From Azoarcus sp031546845 (GTDB taxonomy: Bacteria; Pseudomonadota; Gammaproteobacteria; Burkholderiales; Rhodocyclaceae), in NCBI GenBank assembly GCA_031546845.1, contig JAVBJT010000006.1, positions 279,218-343,217 of the forward strand: DNA of 64,000 nucleotides. Reading direction: 5' to 3'. This document shows positions 27,101 to 35,417 of this stretch, one piece after another (the first letter of the stretch is position 1; each line of letters starts with the position of its first letter). The notes beneath the pieces are model-generated. The model made no database searches, was not told where the DNA came from, and saw only the letters and a list, made by a program, of their open reading frames with translations. Both the position numbers and the translations under genes were made by a program.

Positions 27101-27255
27101 GTGTAGGTGGTATCGACGGTGACGATGGGTTCGTCGATATTCGGATACTCCCGCACCGTGAGGCGGGACCACGACATCAGCCCGATCAGCAGTAACAGCA
27201 GCGAAAGCACCGTGGCGAACACAGGGCGCCGGATGCAGATGTCGGACAAGACCAT
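24178..27255 (-). CDS. RND family multidrug efflux permease (HAE1/AcrB-like)
   Basis: A 1025-residue inner-membrane proton-driven pump. It starts MVLSDICIRRPVFATVLSLL as is standard for the family and has the TM4 aspartate pair in LAIGLVVDDAIVVLENIYRH near 410 and the TM10 lysine in LVGLITKHGILIVEFANQ near 945. Length and the short start resemble the MexK/MdtB-like or heavy-duty HAE1 branch more than AcrB itself. The ATG at 27255 fits the family; a longer frame upstream only overlaps the adaptor gene. The adaptor lies 13 bases upstream in the same operon; no outer-membrane TolC partner is in the window. Confidence 0.93.
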   Translation of the reverse strand: MVLSDICIRRPVFATVLSLLLLLIGLMSWSRLTVREYPNIDEPIVTVDTTYTGASAEIVESQVTKPLEDSLAGIEGVDVLSSISRQERSQITVRFRIERSADSAAADVRVRVSRVRRRLPDDVDEPVIAKVEADANPIVWVVFSSDKHSQLEVSDFANRIVKPRLQTLPGAADARLYGERRYSMRIWVDRDRLAAFGLTPQDVEDAVRGQNVELPAGRIESRSREFAVVARTDLAEPAQFEAVVVRQPATPDGYPVRIGDIGRVEVAAADERSLVRFMGRPAVSIGLIKQSTANPLDLKRALVKMMPALEAELPEGMRIDIANDSTVFIDRSIESVFSTIWEAVALVALVCLFFLRNWRAMLVPLVTIPVSLVGAFALMLLFGFSINTLTLLALVLAIGLVVDDAIVVLENIYRHIEEGMEPVAAAFRGAKEIGFAVVAMTITLAAVYAPVAFMTGRVGKLFTEFALTLAGAVIVSGFVALSLSPMMCSKLLRHEKKHGRVYNAIEGFFVWLTHGYRRMLLRALGLRWLVMLGFAVLAGGAGWLLGQLKSELSPVEDRGRIIAIFSGPEGATIDYMSRYAAQIERIYAETADVANFMVITGSPTVSQGFSYAGFTDWSLRRHRSTTAVANEIGPKLRAIPGVQAFPVLPAAFGQSPRVRPISFVVSTSASYEELNDYTEAILDEMRKNPGFVSPDTDLRLTKPELSVDVDRDKAADLGVPVDVIGRTLETMLGGRQVTRYKQQADQYDVIIQLGAGSRVDPADISDIFVRGKSGDMVPLANLVRVRETVSPRELNHFGQRRAVTISASLAPGFAMGEALQFMEDAATRILPPGYATDYDGQSREFKTSSASLALAFVLALAFIYLVLAAQFESFRDPFIIMLTVPLSMAGALGALYLTGGTLNVYSQIGLVTLVGLITKHGILIVEFANQLREQGQAAREAVVDAAVLRLRPILMTTGAMVLGAIPLAFATGAGAESRQQIGWVIVGGLLLGTFFTLFVVPTVYTLLARRGRNPAALVEETPVSA

Positions 27256-27268
27256 CGCCGCGCCCTCG

Positions 27269-28384
27269 TCAGCCGGGCGCGGCGGGCGGCGCCGTGCCGC
27301 CATCCATGCCGCTCGCGCTGCCCGCCACGGGCAGCACCTTCACCACCGCGCCGTCGCGCAGCTTGAGGTGGCCAGCGGTCACGATGGCATCGCCCGGCGC
27401 CAGCCCGGCGACGATTTCCACCCACGTACCGCGCCGGTTGCCGGTTTTCACTTCCACCCGCTTCGCCACGCCATCCACCACCTGAAACACGAACTGGCTA
27501 TTGCCCGCCGCCGGCATCAGCGCCTGCTCCGGCACCACCGCCACATTCGGCCGCTCTTTCAGAATCAGGCGCACGCGCGCGAACATGCCGGGGCGCAGGC
27601 TGCCATCACGGTTATCCAGCTTCGCCCGCATCACCACGGAACGCCCGCCCGCATCCACCAGGGGATCGATGGCATCGACGGTGGCGGCGAAACGCTGGCC
27701 GGGCTGCGCGTCGCTCGTCACTTCCAGCACCTGCCCGGAGCGGGCGCGCTGCAGGTAAAGCTCCGGCAGGCGGAAATCGACCTTGAGCGTGCCGATATCC
27801 TCCAGATTCACCAGCGTATCGCCTTCCTTGACGTAATCGCCGACGCTGATCTTGCGAATACCGACGATGCCGGCAAACGGCGCGCGAATGCGCGTCTGAT
27901 CGTGGCGGGCCTCGGCCAGCGCGGTTGCCGCGCGCGCCACTTCAAGCCTGGAGGCAGCCTCGTCGCGCGCGCTCTGGCTGACGAACTTGCGCGCGAACAT
28001 ATCCTCGGTACGCCGGTAGTTGGATTCCGACAGCGCCAGCACCGCCTTGGCCTGCTGTACCTCGGCGAATTGCACCGCCGCATCCAGCTCGACCATGATC
28101 GCGCCCTTGTCCACCGGCCCGCCCTCGCGGAAGCGAATGGCGGCAATGCGCCCGGCCACCTCCGGGCGCAGCACGACCGATTCGTTGGACAACAGCGTGC
28201 CGACGGCGGTTACTTCGTCGTTCATCGGCTGCGCCACCACCGCCGTGGTTTCCACGCTCACTACCTCGGGCGCGGCCGCCGGGGCCGGTGCGGCGGGCGC
28301 GCGATTGGCATGCCACGCATAAGCGCCCAACGCGGTAAGCGCAACAATGCTGAATAGCGGAATCAGGCCGCGGCGCATGGACAT
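27269..28384 (-). CDS. RND efflux periplasmic adaptor (HlyD/MFP family)
   Basis: A 371-residue membrane-fusion protein. After an N-terminal anchor or signal (LIPLFSIVALTALGAYAWHA) and a Pro/Ala stretch it has the split lipoyl domain (LRPEVAGRIAAIRFREGGPV and IRAPFAGIVGIRKISVGDYV), an alpha hairpin between them (ALSESNYRRTEDMFARKFVS), and the beta-barrel and membrane-proximal domains. It links the adjacent RND pump to an outer-membrane channel. Start ATG 28384 or, six bases later, 28378; neither has a strong ribosome site. Confidence 0.92.
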   Translation of the reverse strand: MSMRRGLIPLFSIVALTALGAYAWHANRAPAAPAPAAAPEVVSVETTAVVAQPMNDEVTAVGTLLSNESVVLRPEVAGRIAAIRFREGGPVDKGAIMVELDAAVQFAEVQQAKAVLALSESNYRRTEDMFARKFVSQSARDEAASRLEVARAATALAEARHDQTRIRAPFAGIVGIRKISVGDYVKEGDTLVNLEDIGTLKVDFRLPELYLQRARSGQVLEVTSDAQPGQRFAATVDAIDPLVDAGGRSVVMRAKLDNRDGSLRPGMFARVRLILKERPNVAVVPEQALMPAAGNSQFVFQVVDGVAKRVEVKTGNRRGTWVEIVAGLAPGDAIVTAGHLKLRDGAVVKVLPVAGSASGMDGGTAPPAAPG

Positions 28385-28414
28385 GGGCGGGAGCTCAGCG
28401 CGGCCGAAACGGCC

Positions 28415-29467
28415 TCAGCTCACCACCGTTGCCGCTTCGCCAGGCTGGCGGGCGTCGATACGGCCGATGCGGAACACCGTTTCGCCCTCGGCCCGCAGCA
28501 GCGCCGCCACGGCGTCGACCACATCGGCGCCAACCACCACCGCCATGCCAATACCGCAGTTGAACACGCGGTACATTTCCTGCGCCTCGACATTGCCGGC
28601 TTCCTTGAGCCACTGGAACAGCGGCGGCAGCGTCCAGCCCGCCGCGTCGATGCGGGCCACAAGGCCGTCACGCAGGATGCGCGGCACGTTCTCGGTAATG
28701 CCGCCGCCGGTAATATGCGCCATGCCCTTGACCGCGCCCGGCATGGCGCGCAGCAGCGCGAGCAGCGGCTTGACGTAGATGCGCGTCGGCTCGAGCACCG
28801 CATCGCGCAGCGGACGGCCGTGGAAATCGGTATCCAGATCGGGCTTTGCCAGATCAATGATCTTGCGGATCAGCGAATAACCGTTGGAATGCGCACCGCT
28901 GGAAGCAAGGCCGAGCACCACATCGCCCGGCACGATCTTCGTGCCGTCGATGATCTCGCTCTTTTCCACCGCGCCGACGGCGAAGCCGGCCAGGTCGTAT
29001 TCACCGTCCGGATACATACCGGGCATTTCGGCGGTTTCGCCGCCGATCAACGCGCAGCCAGCCAGTTCGCAGCCGTGGGCGATGCCCTTGACCACATCGG
29101 CGGCGGTTGCCACATCGAGCCGGCCGCAGGCGAAATAGTCGAGGAAGAACAGCGGCTCCGCCCCCTGCACCAGAATGTCGTTGACGCTCATCGCCACCAG
29201 ATCCTGCCCGACCGTGTCGTGCCGGTTCCACTGGAAGGCGAGCTTGAGCTTGGTGCCGACGCCGTCGGTGCCGGATACCAGCACCGGCTCGCGGAATTTC
29301 TTCGACAGCTCGAACAATGCGCCGAAGCCGCCGATACCGCCGAGCACCTCGGGACGCATCGTGCGCTTGGCAAAAGGCTTGATGCGGTCGACCAGGGCGT
29401 CGCCGGCCTCGATGTCCACACCGGCATCGCGATAAGAAAGGGAAGGTTTCGGGGTGTTCAAGATCAT
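28415..29467 (-). CDS. purM: Phosphoribosylformylglycinamidine cyclo-ligase (AIR synthetase)
   Basis: Fifth step of purine synthesis: ATP-dependent ring closure to aminoimidazole ribotide. The 350-residue protein begins LSYRDAGVDIEAGDALVDRIKP and contains VSGTDGVGTKLKLAFQ, DLVAMSVNDILVQGAEPLFF, LIGGETAEMPGMY and HITGGGITENVPRIL, all hallmarks of PurM. The ATG at 29467 is the family start. It is divergent from hda. Confidence 0.97.
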   Translation of the reverse strand: MILNTPKPSLSYRDAGVDIEAGDALVDRIKPFAKRTMRPEVLGGIGGFGALFELSKKFREPVLVSGTDGVGTKLKLAFQWNRHDTVGQDLVAMSVNDILVQGAEPLFFLDYFACGRLDVATAADVVKGIAHGCELAGCALIGGETAEMPGMYPDGEYDLAGFAVGAVEKSEIIDGTKIVPGDVVLGLASSGAHSNGYSLIRKIIDLAKPDLDTDFHGRPLRDAVLEPTRIYVKPLLALLRAMPGAVKGMAHITGGGITENVPRILRDGLVARIDAAGWTLPPLFQWLKEAGNVEAQEMYRVFNCGIGMAVVVGADVVDAVAALLRAEGETVFRIGRIDARQPGEAATVVS

Positions 29468-29782
29468 TCCTCTGGCTTGCGGGATTCGGGTCCGCGCCAA
29501 CCGGCAAGGCGATGCAAACGGCTTGGGCAACTTGAGCGCATCGCGCCGACTGGCTACATTTACGGCTTCTCGCGGGCCGCCGGCCCGCGCTCGACCTATG
29601 ATTTTACTTGAACCCACGAAAAGCGGCTGCGCGCCCGCTTCGATCCGCGCTTCCAGGAAGCGTTCAACGCCACCCGGACAGCCCTACCACCACTCCCATA
29701 ATATGACTCCACCGCGCGCAGACCATCCGCAACCCCTCTCCCCGCCCTTCCCCGGCGCGCGTCAACGCCAAGCGTCGCGGGC
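29468..29782. other. Divergent intergenic region purM/hda
   Basis: This 315-base gap must hold the promoters of purM (minus) and hda (plus). Near 29697-29706 the sequence CCCATAATATGACT offers -10-like hexamers on both strands, but no matching -35 element stands out. Short open frames here have no resemblance to known proteins. Confidence 0.5.
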
Positions 29783-30472
29783 ATGAAGCAACTCGTTCTT
29801 CACATTCACCCCGACGCACCACCCACACTGGACAATTTCGTCGCCGGCGCCAACGGCGAGTTATTAGCCACGCTCCCGCTGCTGGCCGCACCCGATACCG
29901 GCGCGTTGCCCTCGCCACACCTTTACCTGTGGGGCGCGCGCGGCAGCGGCCGCAGCCACCTGCTGCGCGCCACGGCGGCACGGGCCGAAGCCGCCGGCCG
30001 GCCGGCGCATTACCTGCCGGCGGGCGAAATCGGCAACGCCTTACCGGATGACGGCAACGCGCTGATCGCCGTGGACGATGTCGACCAACTTGCCGACGAC
30101 GCCCAGATCGCGCTCTTCAACGCCTTCAACCACGCCCGCGCCAGCGGTCAATCGCTGCTGCTCGCCGGCCCTTGCGCGCCGCTCGGCCTCGCGCTGCGCG
30201 AAGACCTGCGCACGCGCATCGGCCAAAGCCTGATCTACGAGGTGCAACCACTGGACGACGCCTCGCGCGCCGGCATTCTCGCCGCGCTGGCCGCACGCCG
30301 CGGCCTGCCGTTGGCCGACGAGGTGGTCGCCTTTCTGCTGCGCCACGGCCGCCGCGACCTGCCCAGCCTGCTTGCCGTGCTCGACGCGCTCGACGATGCC
30401 TCGCTCGAACGCAAGCGCCCGATTACCCTGCCGCTGCTGCGCGAGTTGATGCAGCACGGCCTCGACATTTAA
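29783..30472 (+). CDS. hda: DnaA inactivator Hda-like AAA protein
   Basis: A 229-residue DnaA-related protein that, with the sliding clamp, promotes hydrolysis of DnaA-bound ATP. It has MKQLVLHIHPDAPPTLDNFV at the start, where the clamp-binding segment normally lies, a Walker A variant GARGSGRSHLLRA with Arg for Lys as is usual in the betaproteobacterial group, Walker B-like LIAVDDVDQL and a DnaA-type C-terminal region. No DNA-binding domain IV is present. It is followed after 24 bases by the HAD phosphatase gene. Confidence 0.9.
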   Translation: MKQLVLHIHPDAPPTLDNFVAGANGELLATLPLLAAPDTGALPSPHLYLWGARGSGRSHLLRATAARAEAAGRPAHYLPAGEIGNALPDDGNALIAVDDVDQLADDAQIALFNAFNHARASGQSLLLAGPCAPLGLALREDLRTRIGQSLIYEVQPLDDASRAGILAALAARRGLPLADEVVAFLLRHGRRDLPSLLAVLDALDDASLERKRPITLPLLRELMQHGLDI

Positions 30473-30496
30473 GCCCTTGCCTTACCTGGAAAAACC

Positions 30497-31159
30497 ATGG
30501 ATCTCGTTCTGTTCGACCTCGACAACACGCTGCTCAACGGCGATTCGGATTTCGCCTGGGCCCAGTTCCTCATCGCCAAGGGCGTGCTCGACCGCGAAGT
30601 GCAGGAAGCGCGCAACATCGCTTTCTACGAGGACTACAAGGCCGGCACGCTCGATATCCACGCTTTTCTGGATTTCCAGCTCGCGCCGCTGGCCCGCCAC
30701 CCGCGCACGCAACTGGACGCTTGGCACCGCGAATTTCTCGACGTCTCGATCCGGCCGATGATTTCCGCGCAAGCGCGCGCGCTGGTCGGCGAGCACCTCG
30801 CGCGCGGCGCGCTCGTCGCCGTCGTCACCGCCACCAACAGCTTCGTTACCGGCCCCATCGCACGCGAATTCGGTATCGCACACCTCATCGCCACCGTTCC
30901 GGCGCAGGAAAACGGCGCCTTCACCGGCAAGGCGCGCGGCACGCCGGCCTTCCGCGAAGGCAAGATCACGCGCGTCGACGCCTGGCTGGAATCCCTCGGC
31001 CTTTACTTCGGCGGTTTCGCGCAAAGCTGGTTCTACAGCGATTCGCACAACGATCTGCCGCTGCTTGAACGCGTCGACCACCCGATCGCGGTCGATCCCG
31101 ACGACACGCTGCGCACCTACGCCCAGGGGCAAGGCTGGCCCGTCATTTCGCTGCGCTGA
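30497..31159 (+). CDS. HAD-IB family phosphatase (SerB-like)
   Basis: A 220-residue haloacid-dehalogenase hydrolase. Motif I is FDLDNTLLNGDSD near residues 5-17, motif II VVTATNSF near 109, and motif IV YSDSHNDLPLLE near 180-191 with the metal-binding aspartates. An alpha-helical cap sits after motif I as in the phosphoserine phosphatase subclass IB. The substrate is not shown; neighbours in this class of bacteria always include hda and pcnB, suggesting a conserved but unknown housekeeping role. Confidence 0.9.
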   Translation: MDLVLFDLDNTLLNGDSDFAWAQFLIAKGVLDREVQEARNIAFYEDYKAGTLDIHAFLDFQLAPLARHPRTQLDAWHREFLDVSIRPMISAQARALVGEHLARGALVAVVTATNSFVTGPIAREFGIAHLIATVPAQENGAFTGKARGTPAFREGKITRVDAWLESLGLYFGGFAQSWFYSDSHNDLPLLERVDHPIAVDPDDTLRTYAQGQGWPVISLR

Positions 31160-31189
31160 TCGCACCGCGCCGGCACGGACCGCACCCAC

Positions 31190-32362
31190 ATGAACCGCAA
31201 TCTCTGGCTACTCGCCGCCTGTCAGGGGCTGTTCCTGACCAACAACGTCGCCTTCATCGCCATCAACGGCCTGGTCGGCTTGTCGATGGCCCCGCTCTCT
31301 TGGATGGCGACGCTGCCGGTCATGGGCTATGTTGTCGGCGGCGCGCTCGCTACCGGGCTGGTCGCGAAGACACAGCGGCGCTGGGGCCGCCGCGCCTCGT
31401 TCCAAATCGGCCTCGCGGTCGCGCTCGGCTCCGCGTTGCTGTGCGCGCTGGCCGCATGGTCGCACCACTTCTGGCTGCTGTGCGCGGCCACGCTGATCGC
31501 CGGCTACTACAACGCCAACGCCACGCTCTACCGCTTCGCCGCCGCCGAACTGGCGCGGCCGGACTGGCGCGAAACAGCGGTATCGGTGGTCATGGCCGGC
31601 GGCTTGATCGGCGCGGTCATCGGCCCCAACCTCGCCAATCTGACGCGCAACTGGTTTGCCGTACCCTTCGTCGGCGTTTATCTCGCGCTGGCTGTCGTCG
31701 CCGCCGTGTCGATGGCGCTGATGCGTTTCATCGACTTCCCCACCCCGCCAGCCGGCCAAGGCGTGCACGGTGGCCGGCCGCTGGCGCAGATCGCGCGCCA
31801 GCCCGCCTTCATCGTCGCGGCACTGGCCGGCGCGCTCGGTTTCGGCGTCATGAATCTGCTGATGGCGGCCACGCCCATTGCAATGCAAGTATGCGGCCTG
31901 CCCTTCGACAACACCGCGCTGGTACTCGAATGGCACGTGATCGGCATGTTCGCCCCCGGCTTTTTCACTGGGCACCTGATCCGCCGTTTCGGCGCCGTGC
32001 CCATCATGGCCGTGGGCGTGCTGCTCAACGCCGGCTGCATCGCGGTCGCGCTGTCCGGCGTCGATCTGCATCGATTCCTCGCCGCGCTGTTGCTGCTCGG
32101 CATCGGCTGGAATTTTCTGTTTACCGGCAGCACCACCTTGTCGCTATCGACCTATACGCAAGAAGAAAAAGACCGCGCTCAGGGCGCGCTCAACTTCTGC
32201 GTATTCGCCACGCTGGCGCTGTCTTCCTTTGCCTCCGGCGTGCTGGTGACGACACAAGGCTGGCAGTTGCTGAACATCGGCTCGCTGGTGCCGGTGCTCG
32301 CGGTCGGCGGCCTGCTAGTCTGGTTCGCGCGCCTGCGCCGCGCGCAGCGCACTTCCGCCTGA
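31190..32362 (+). CDS. Major facilitator superfamily transporter
   Basis: A 390-residue membrane protein with about 12 predicted helices. It begins MNRNLWLLAACQGLFLTNNV and has the loop motif KTQRRWGRRASFQIG between helices 2 and 3 and IRRFGAVPIMAVGVLLNAG in the second half. This resembles the uncharacterised MFS group close to drug exporters. The substrate is unknown. It lies 30 bases after the HAD phosphatase and separates that gene from pcnB, its usual follower, so it is probably an insertion into an ancestral operon. Confidence 0.88.
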   Translation: MNRNLWLLAACQGLFLTNNVAFIAINGLVGLSMAPLSWMATLPVMGYVVGGALATGLVAKTQRRWGRRASFQIGLAVALGSALLCALAAWSHHFWLLCAATLIAGYYNANATLYRFAAAELARPDWRETAVSVVMAGGLIGAVIGPNLANLTRNWFAVPFVGVYLALAVVAAVSMALMRFIDFPTPPAGQGVHGGRPLAQIARQPAFIVAALAGALGFGVMNLLMAATPIAMQVCGLPFDNTALVLEWHVIGMFAPGFFTGHLIRRFGAVPIMAVGVLLNAGCIAVALSGVDLHRFLAALLLLGIGWNFLFTGSTTLSLSTYTQEEKDRAQGALNFCVFATLALSSFASGVLVTTQGWQLLNIGSLVPVLAVGGLLVWFARLRRAQRTSA

Positions 32363-32375
32363 AAACCAACGAAAA

Positions 32376-32415
32376 CGGCACGGCCCACCGCCCATGAAGA
32401 CGAAAAGCCGTGCCG
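32376..32415 (-). terminator. Candidate terminator for the DUF3597 gene
   Basis: CGGCACGGC (32376-32384) and GCCGTGCCG (32407-32415) are perfect complements with a 22-base loop. Read on the minus strand, the stem is followed by TTTTCGTTGGTTTTC. It lies between the convergent MFS and DUF3597 genes. Confidence 0.5.
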
Positions 32416-32441
32416 CCGCTAACCGAACAACTCAAATCTGT

Positions 32442-32846
32442 TTAAAGCAGTTCTTTCGGAATATTTCCGCCGTTTTCCGCGAGTTTGCGCAGCACCGTCT
32501 TGTGCAGCCACATATTCATCTGCGCGGAGTCACCCATTTTGTCGGCGGGGCAGCCGAGTTCCGTCGCCAGGCCTTTACGGGCGTCGAGGCTGCTGTCCAG
32601 ATCAAGCAGCTTGAGCAGATCGACGATCGACACCTTCCAGTTCAGCTTCTGCGGATTGGCGGCAGCCAAACCCTCCAGCTTGGTGACCACGTCAACCGCC
32701 GAGATCGCGGCCACACCGGGCGCGGGTGCGGCCGGAGCGGATGGCGCGGCAGAAGGCGCAGCGGCGGTTGCCGTGGGCGCGGGGGCCGCGGCGGCCGCAC
32801 TTTTGCCGAATCCCAGTTTTTCGAGGATGGTGCTGAATAGACCCAT
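32442..32846 (-). CDS. DUF3597 domain-containing protein
   Basis: A 134-residue protein. A conserved start MGLFSTILEKLGFG is followed by a low-complexity Ala/Pro linker (about residues 17-45) and a compact C-terminal domain with VDVVTKLEGLAAANPQKLNW, SIVDLLKLLDLDSSLDARKG and LHKTVLRKLAENGG, which is the DUF3597 pattern. No enzyme motif or export signal is visible. An AAAGGAG ribosome site precedes the ATG. Function unknown. Confidence 0.87.
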   Translation of the reverse strand: MGLFSTILEKLGFGKSAAAAAPAPTATAAAPSAAPSAPAAPAPGVAAISAVDVVTKLEGLAAANPQKLNWKVSIVDLLKLLDLDSSLDARKGLATELGCPADKMGDSAQMNMWLHKTVLRKLAENGGNIPKELL

Positions 32847-33378
32847 TTCAGACTCCTTTGCGAGTGAGAGAAAACATCCGAGCCTTTACCATACACCGCG
32901 CGTCCATAAGCGACCAGCATTTGACGGCGGCCTGGCGGTAAAACGGCACGGCCCCCCGCCTGTTTCCTGCCGATCGGCAAACTGCCCAACCCAAGCAATA
33001 CAGGCTCCGGAGCTCTCACCTGCAACTAGGGCAATCGCACGAAGTTGGGGCTCGGAAGAAACTGGAGACCGGATAACAAGACGGGGAACCGAAGACAGCG
33101 CTGTGGAACGGCAAGGCGACCCACGGATTGGAATGCCAAGAACCACCGTCCAGCCGCGACAGGCGCTCTGTAGCGCGAGCAGCAATCCAGACGACGCAGC
33201 GCGGTACGCCGAGCCTCAGTCGTTTGCCCAGGCAGCCTCGATCGCGCACATAGCGGCGCCGACGTTCGTGAAGTAACACGCCACGACTGCCACGACAGAG
33301 GGAAAATGAAGAGAACAAAAGACTTTCTGAACACGGCGGGCGTGCGCCCACTCCGACAGGTGATGATTGGTAATTGCC
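32847..33378. other. Intergenic region without a recognisable gene
   Basis: About 530 bases between DUF3597 and the next plus-strand gene. The first 60 bases carry the DUF3597 ribosome site. Open frames up to about 110 codons exist on the minus strand, but their translations look random, rich in Arg, Ser and Cys. A small GGGCGTGCGCCC palindrome is near 33341. It may contain decayed sequence left by the insertions that separate the HAD gene from pcnB. Confidence 0.55.
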
Positions 33379-33798
33379 ATGAGTAAAGAAGACATCAATC
33401 TGATATTAAAGCTTGGAAGGGAAAATGCGCATCGTGAAGTGGTTAAGCATTTCAAGATGCTAGGCGAGCGAGATAAGTTGGACGAGTTGGCCATGATGGC
33501 GTACGCGGACGCCCTGTATGAACTGGGAAATGATTTGGCCGCTCTCGCTGCTTATCTCGAACTTGCTTTGCAACATGCAAAGAGTCGGGTTATTGATGTG
33601 GCGCTATATGGCGCCGCTATGGCGCTGAAGAACTTGGATCTTCAAGATGAGGCTTTCGGTCTGATGCAATTAATTAGCCCTCAGCACGAAGGGTTGGACC
33701 ATGAGATTGAACATAGTCATGAGATATTAAGTAACCAGGCTAAAGCAAAGGCGATACTCAAAGGGTTTAAAGAGTCTAAGATGCTTAAGCTAAACTGA
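33379..33798 (+). CDS. Small helical-repeat protein of unknown function, AT-rich
   Basis: The 139-residue product from the ATG at 33379 is almost all alpha-helical. Segments LDELAMMAYADALYELGNDL, AALAAYLELALQHA and VALYGAAMALKNLDLQDEAF have the spacing of TPR/SEL1-like helix pairs, but I recognise no specific family. Codon use is AT-rich (many TTG, GAT and AAG codons, and TAT and ATA) compared with the GC-rich neighbours, which points to horizontal acquisition. The ribosome site is weak. No partner gene is adjacent; a GC hairpin (CCAGC-CTAC-GCTGG) follows about ten bases after the stop. Confidence 0.65.
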   Translation: MSKEDINLILKLGRENAHREVVKHFKMLGERDKLDELAMMAYADALYELGNDLAALAAYLELALQHAKSRVIDVALYGAAMALKNLDLQDEAFGLMQLISPQHEGLDHEIEHSHEILSNQAKAKAILKGFKESKMLKLN

Positions 33799-34073
33799 AC
33801 CGTGACCAGCCTACGCTGGGGATCACAGCAGTCGAACCTATTTTGCATAGAAAAAATGAAATACCGTTGTTTTTCATGAAATTAAAAACCCATACTCACA
33901 AGAGCATAAGATAAGTTGTGTAGTTTTCTGTCTTTTTGGACTCGCTACCGCGCTCAACTACCCGGATCGCGACAGTTTCGTGCGATTACCCTGTGCCCGC
34001 AACGCGGTACGGAAGAAGGCTGGAGCGCATCGGTTATGATTCGGCATCTACATTGCAGGCCCCCCTTTCATCG

Positions 34074-35417
34074 ATGATCCGCAAGCTGTTGCGCAAAGTT
34101 TTCCACCGCACCACCCCTCCCCCGCGCCACGAACCCGCGCTGATACCGGTTGAGCAGCACGGTATCCGCCGCGAGCAACTGTCGCCGGCCGCGCGCAAGG
34201 TGTGCGCTACCTTGCAGGAAAAGGGCTACAAGGCTTTCGTCGTCGGCGGCGCGGTGCGCGATCTGCTGATCGGCCACCCGCCCAAGGACTACGATGTGGC
34301 CACCAACGCCACGCCGGAAGAAGTGCGCGCGCTGTTCCGCCGCTCGCGCATCATCGGCCGCCGCTTCAAGATCGTGCATGTGATGAGCGGCGCGGAAACA
34401 ATCGAGGTATCCACCTTCCGCGCCGCGCAGGACGCGGAAACCGACGAACACGGCCGCGTGCTGCGCGACAACGTGTTCGGCTCGCAGGAAGAAGACGCCA
34501 CCCGGCGCGATTTCACCGCCAACGCGCTGTATTACGACCCGAGCGCCGAAACCGTGGTCGATTACCACCACGGCGTTGCCGACATCCGGCAGAAAACCCT
34601 GCGCATGATCGGCGAACCGCGCGCTCGTTACCGCGAGGATCCGGTGCGGATGCTGCGCGCGGTGCGCCTTGGCGCCAAGCTCGACCTGGTTATCGACCCG
34701 GCCGCGCGCACACCGATCCGCGAAATGGCCGTGCTGCTGGAAAACGTGCCGGCGGCGCGCTTGTTCGACGAAATGTTGAAGCTGCTGTTTTCCGGCCACG
34801 CGGTAAAGTGCCTACAGCAGTTGCGCGAGGAAGGGCTGCACCATGGCCTGTTGCCGTTGCTGGATGTGATACTGGAACAACCGCTGGGCGAACGCTTCGT
34901 CTGGCTGTCGCTGGAAAATACCGACGAGCGCGTACGCCAGGACAAACCCGTGTCGCCCGGTTTTCTGTTCGCCACTTTGCTATGGCACGAGGTGCTGGCC
35001 AATTGGGAAACGAAGAAACGCGGCGGTGAACACAGCCAACCGGCGCTGTTCGCGGCGATGGACGAAGTGCTCGACGCCCAGGCGGGCAAGCTTGCCATCA
35101 CCCGCCGCATCGTCGGCGACATCAAGGAAATCTGGGGGCTGCAACCGCGCTTCGACAAACGCAACGGAAAAACGCCCTACCGACTGATCGAGCAGCCGCG
35201 CTACCGCGCCGCGTGGGATTTTCTGCGCCTGCGCGCGCAATCAGGCGAAATTCCGCTGGAAACCCCGCAGTGGTGGGACGATTTCGCCCACGCCAATCAT
35301 GACGAACGCGAAGCGCTGATCCGCCAGGCGCCCACCGGCGACGCGCCGGAGAAGAAACGCCGGCGCCGACGGCACAAGCCGAATGGCGGCAGCCCGGCGT
35401 CCGACGAAGCCGCATGA
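34074..35417 (+). CDS. pcnB: Poly(A) polymerase I
   Basis: Adds 3' poly(A) tails that mark RNA for decay and controls ColE1-type plasmid copy number. The 447-residue protein has the nucleotidyltransferase core FVVGGAVRDLLIGHPPKDYD with the metal-binding DxD near residue 77, RRSRIIGRRFKIVHV, RDFTANALYYDP and REDPVRMLRAVR. The tail is strongly basic (EKKRRRRRRHKPNGG), usual for PcnB. The ATG at 34074 fits; longer upstream frames have no similarity. It overlaps folK by four bases. Confidence 0.95.
   Translation: MIRKLLRKVFHRTTPPPRHEPALIPVEQHGIRREQLSPAARKVCATLQEKGYKAFVVGGAVRDLLIGHPPKDYDVATNATPEEVRALFRRSRIIGRRFKIVHVMSGAETIEVSTFRAAQDAETDEHGRVLRDNVFGSQEEDATRRDFTANALYYDPSAETVVDYHHGVADIRQKTLRMIGEPRARYREDPVRMLRAVRLGAKLDLVIDPAARTPIREMAVLLENVPAARLFDEMLKLLFSGHAVKCLQQLREEGLHHGLLPLLDVILEQPLGERFVWLSLENTDERVRQDKPVSPGFLFATLLWHEVLANWETKKRGGEHSQPALFAAMDEVLDAQAGKLAITRRIVGDIKEIWGLQPRFDKRNGKTPYRLIEQPRYRAAWDFLRLRAQSGEIPLETPQWWDDFAHANHDEREALIRQAPTGDAPEKKRRRRRHKPNGGSPASDEAA

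Noticed and set aside
24454..27195. 913-codon open frame on the plus strand, antisense to the RND pump
   Set aside because: Its translation is His/Gln/Arg-rich without any domain; it mirrors the codon bias of the real gene on the other strand.
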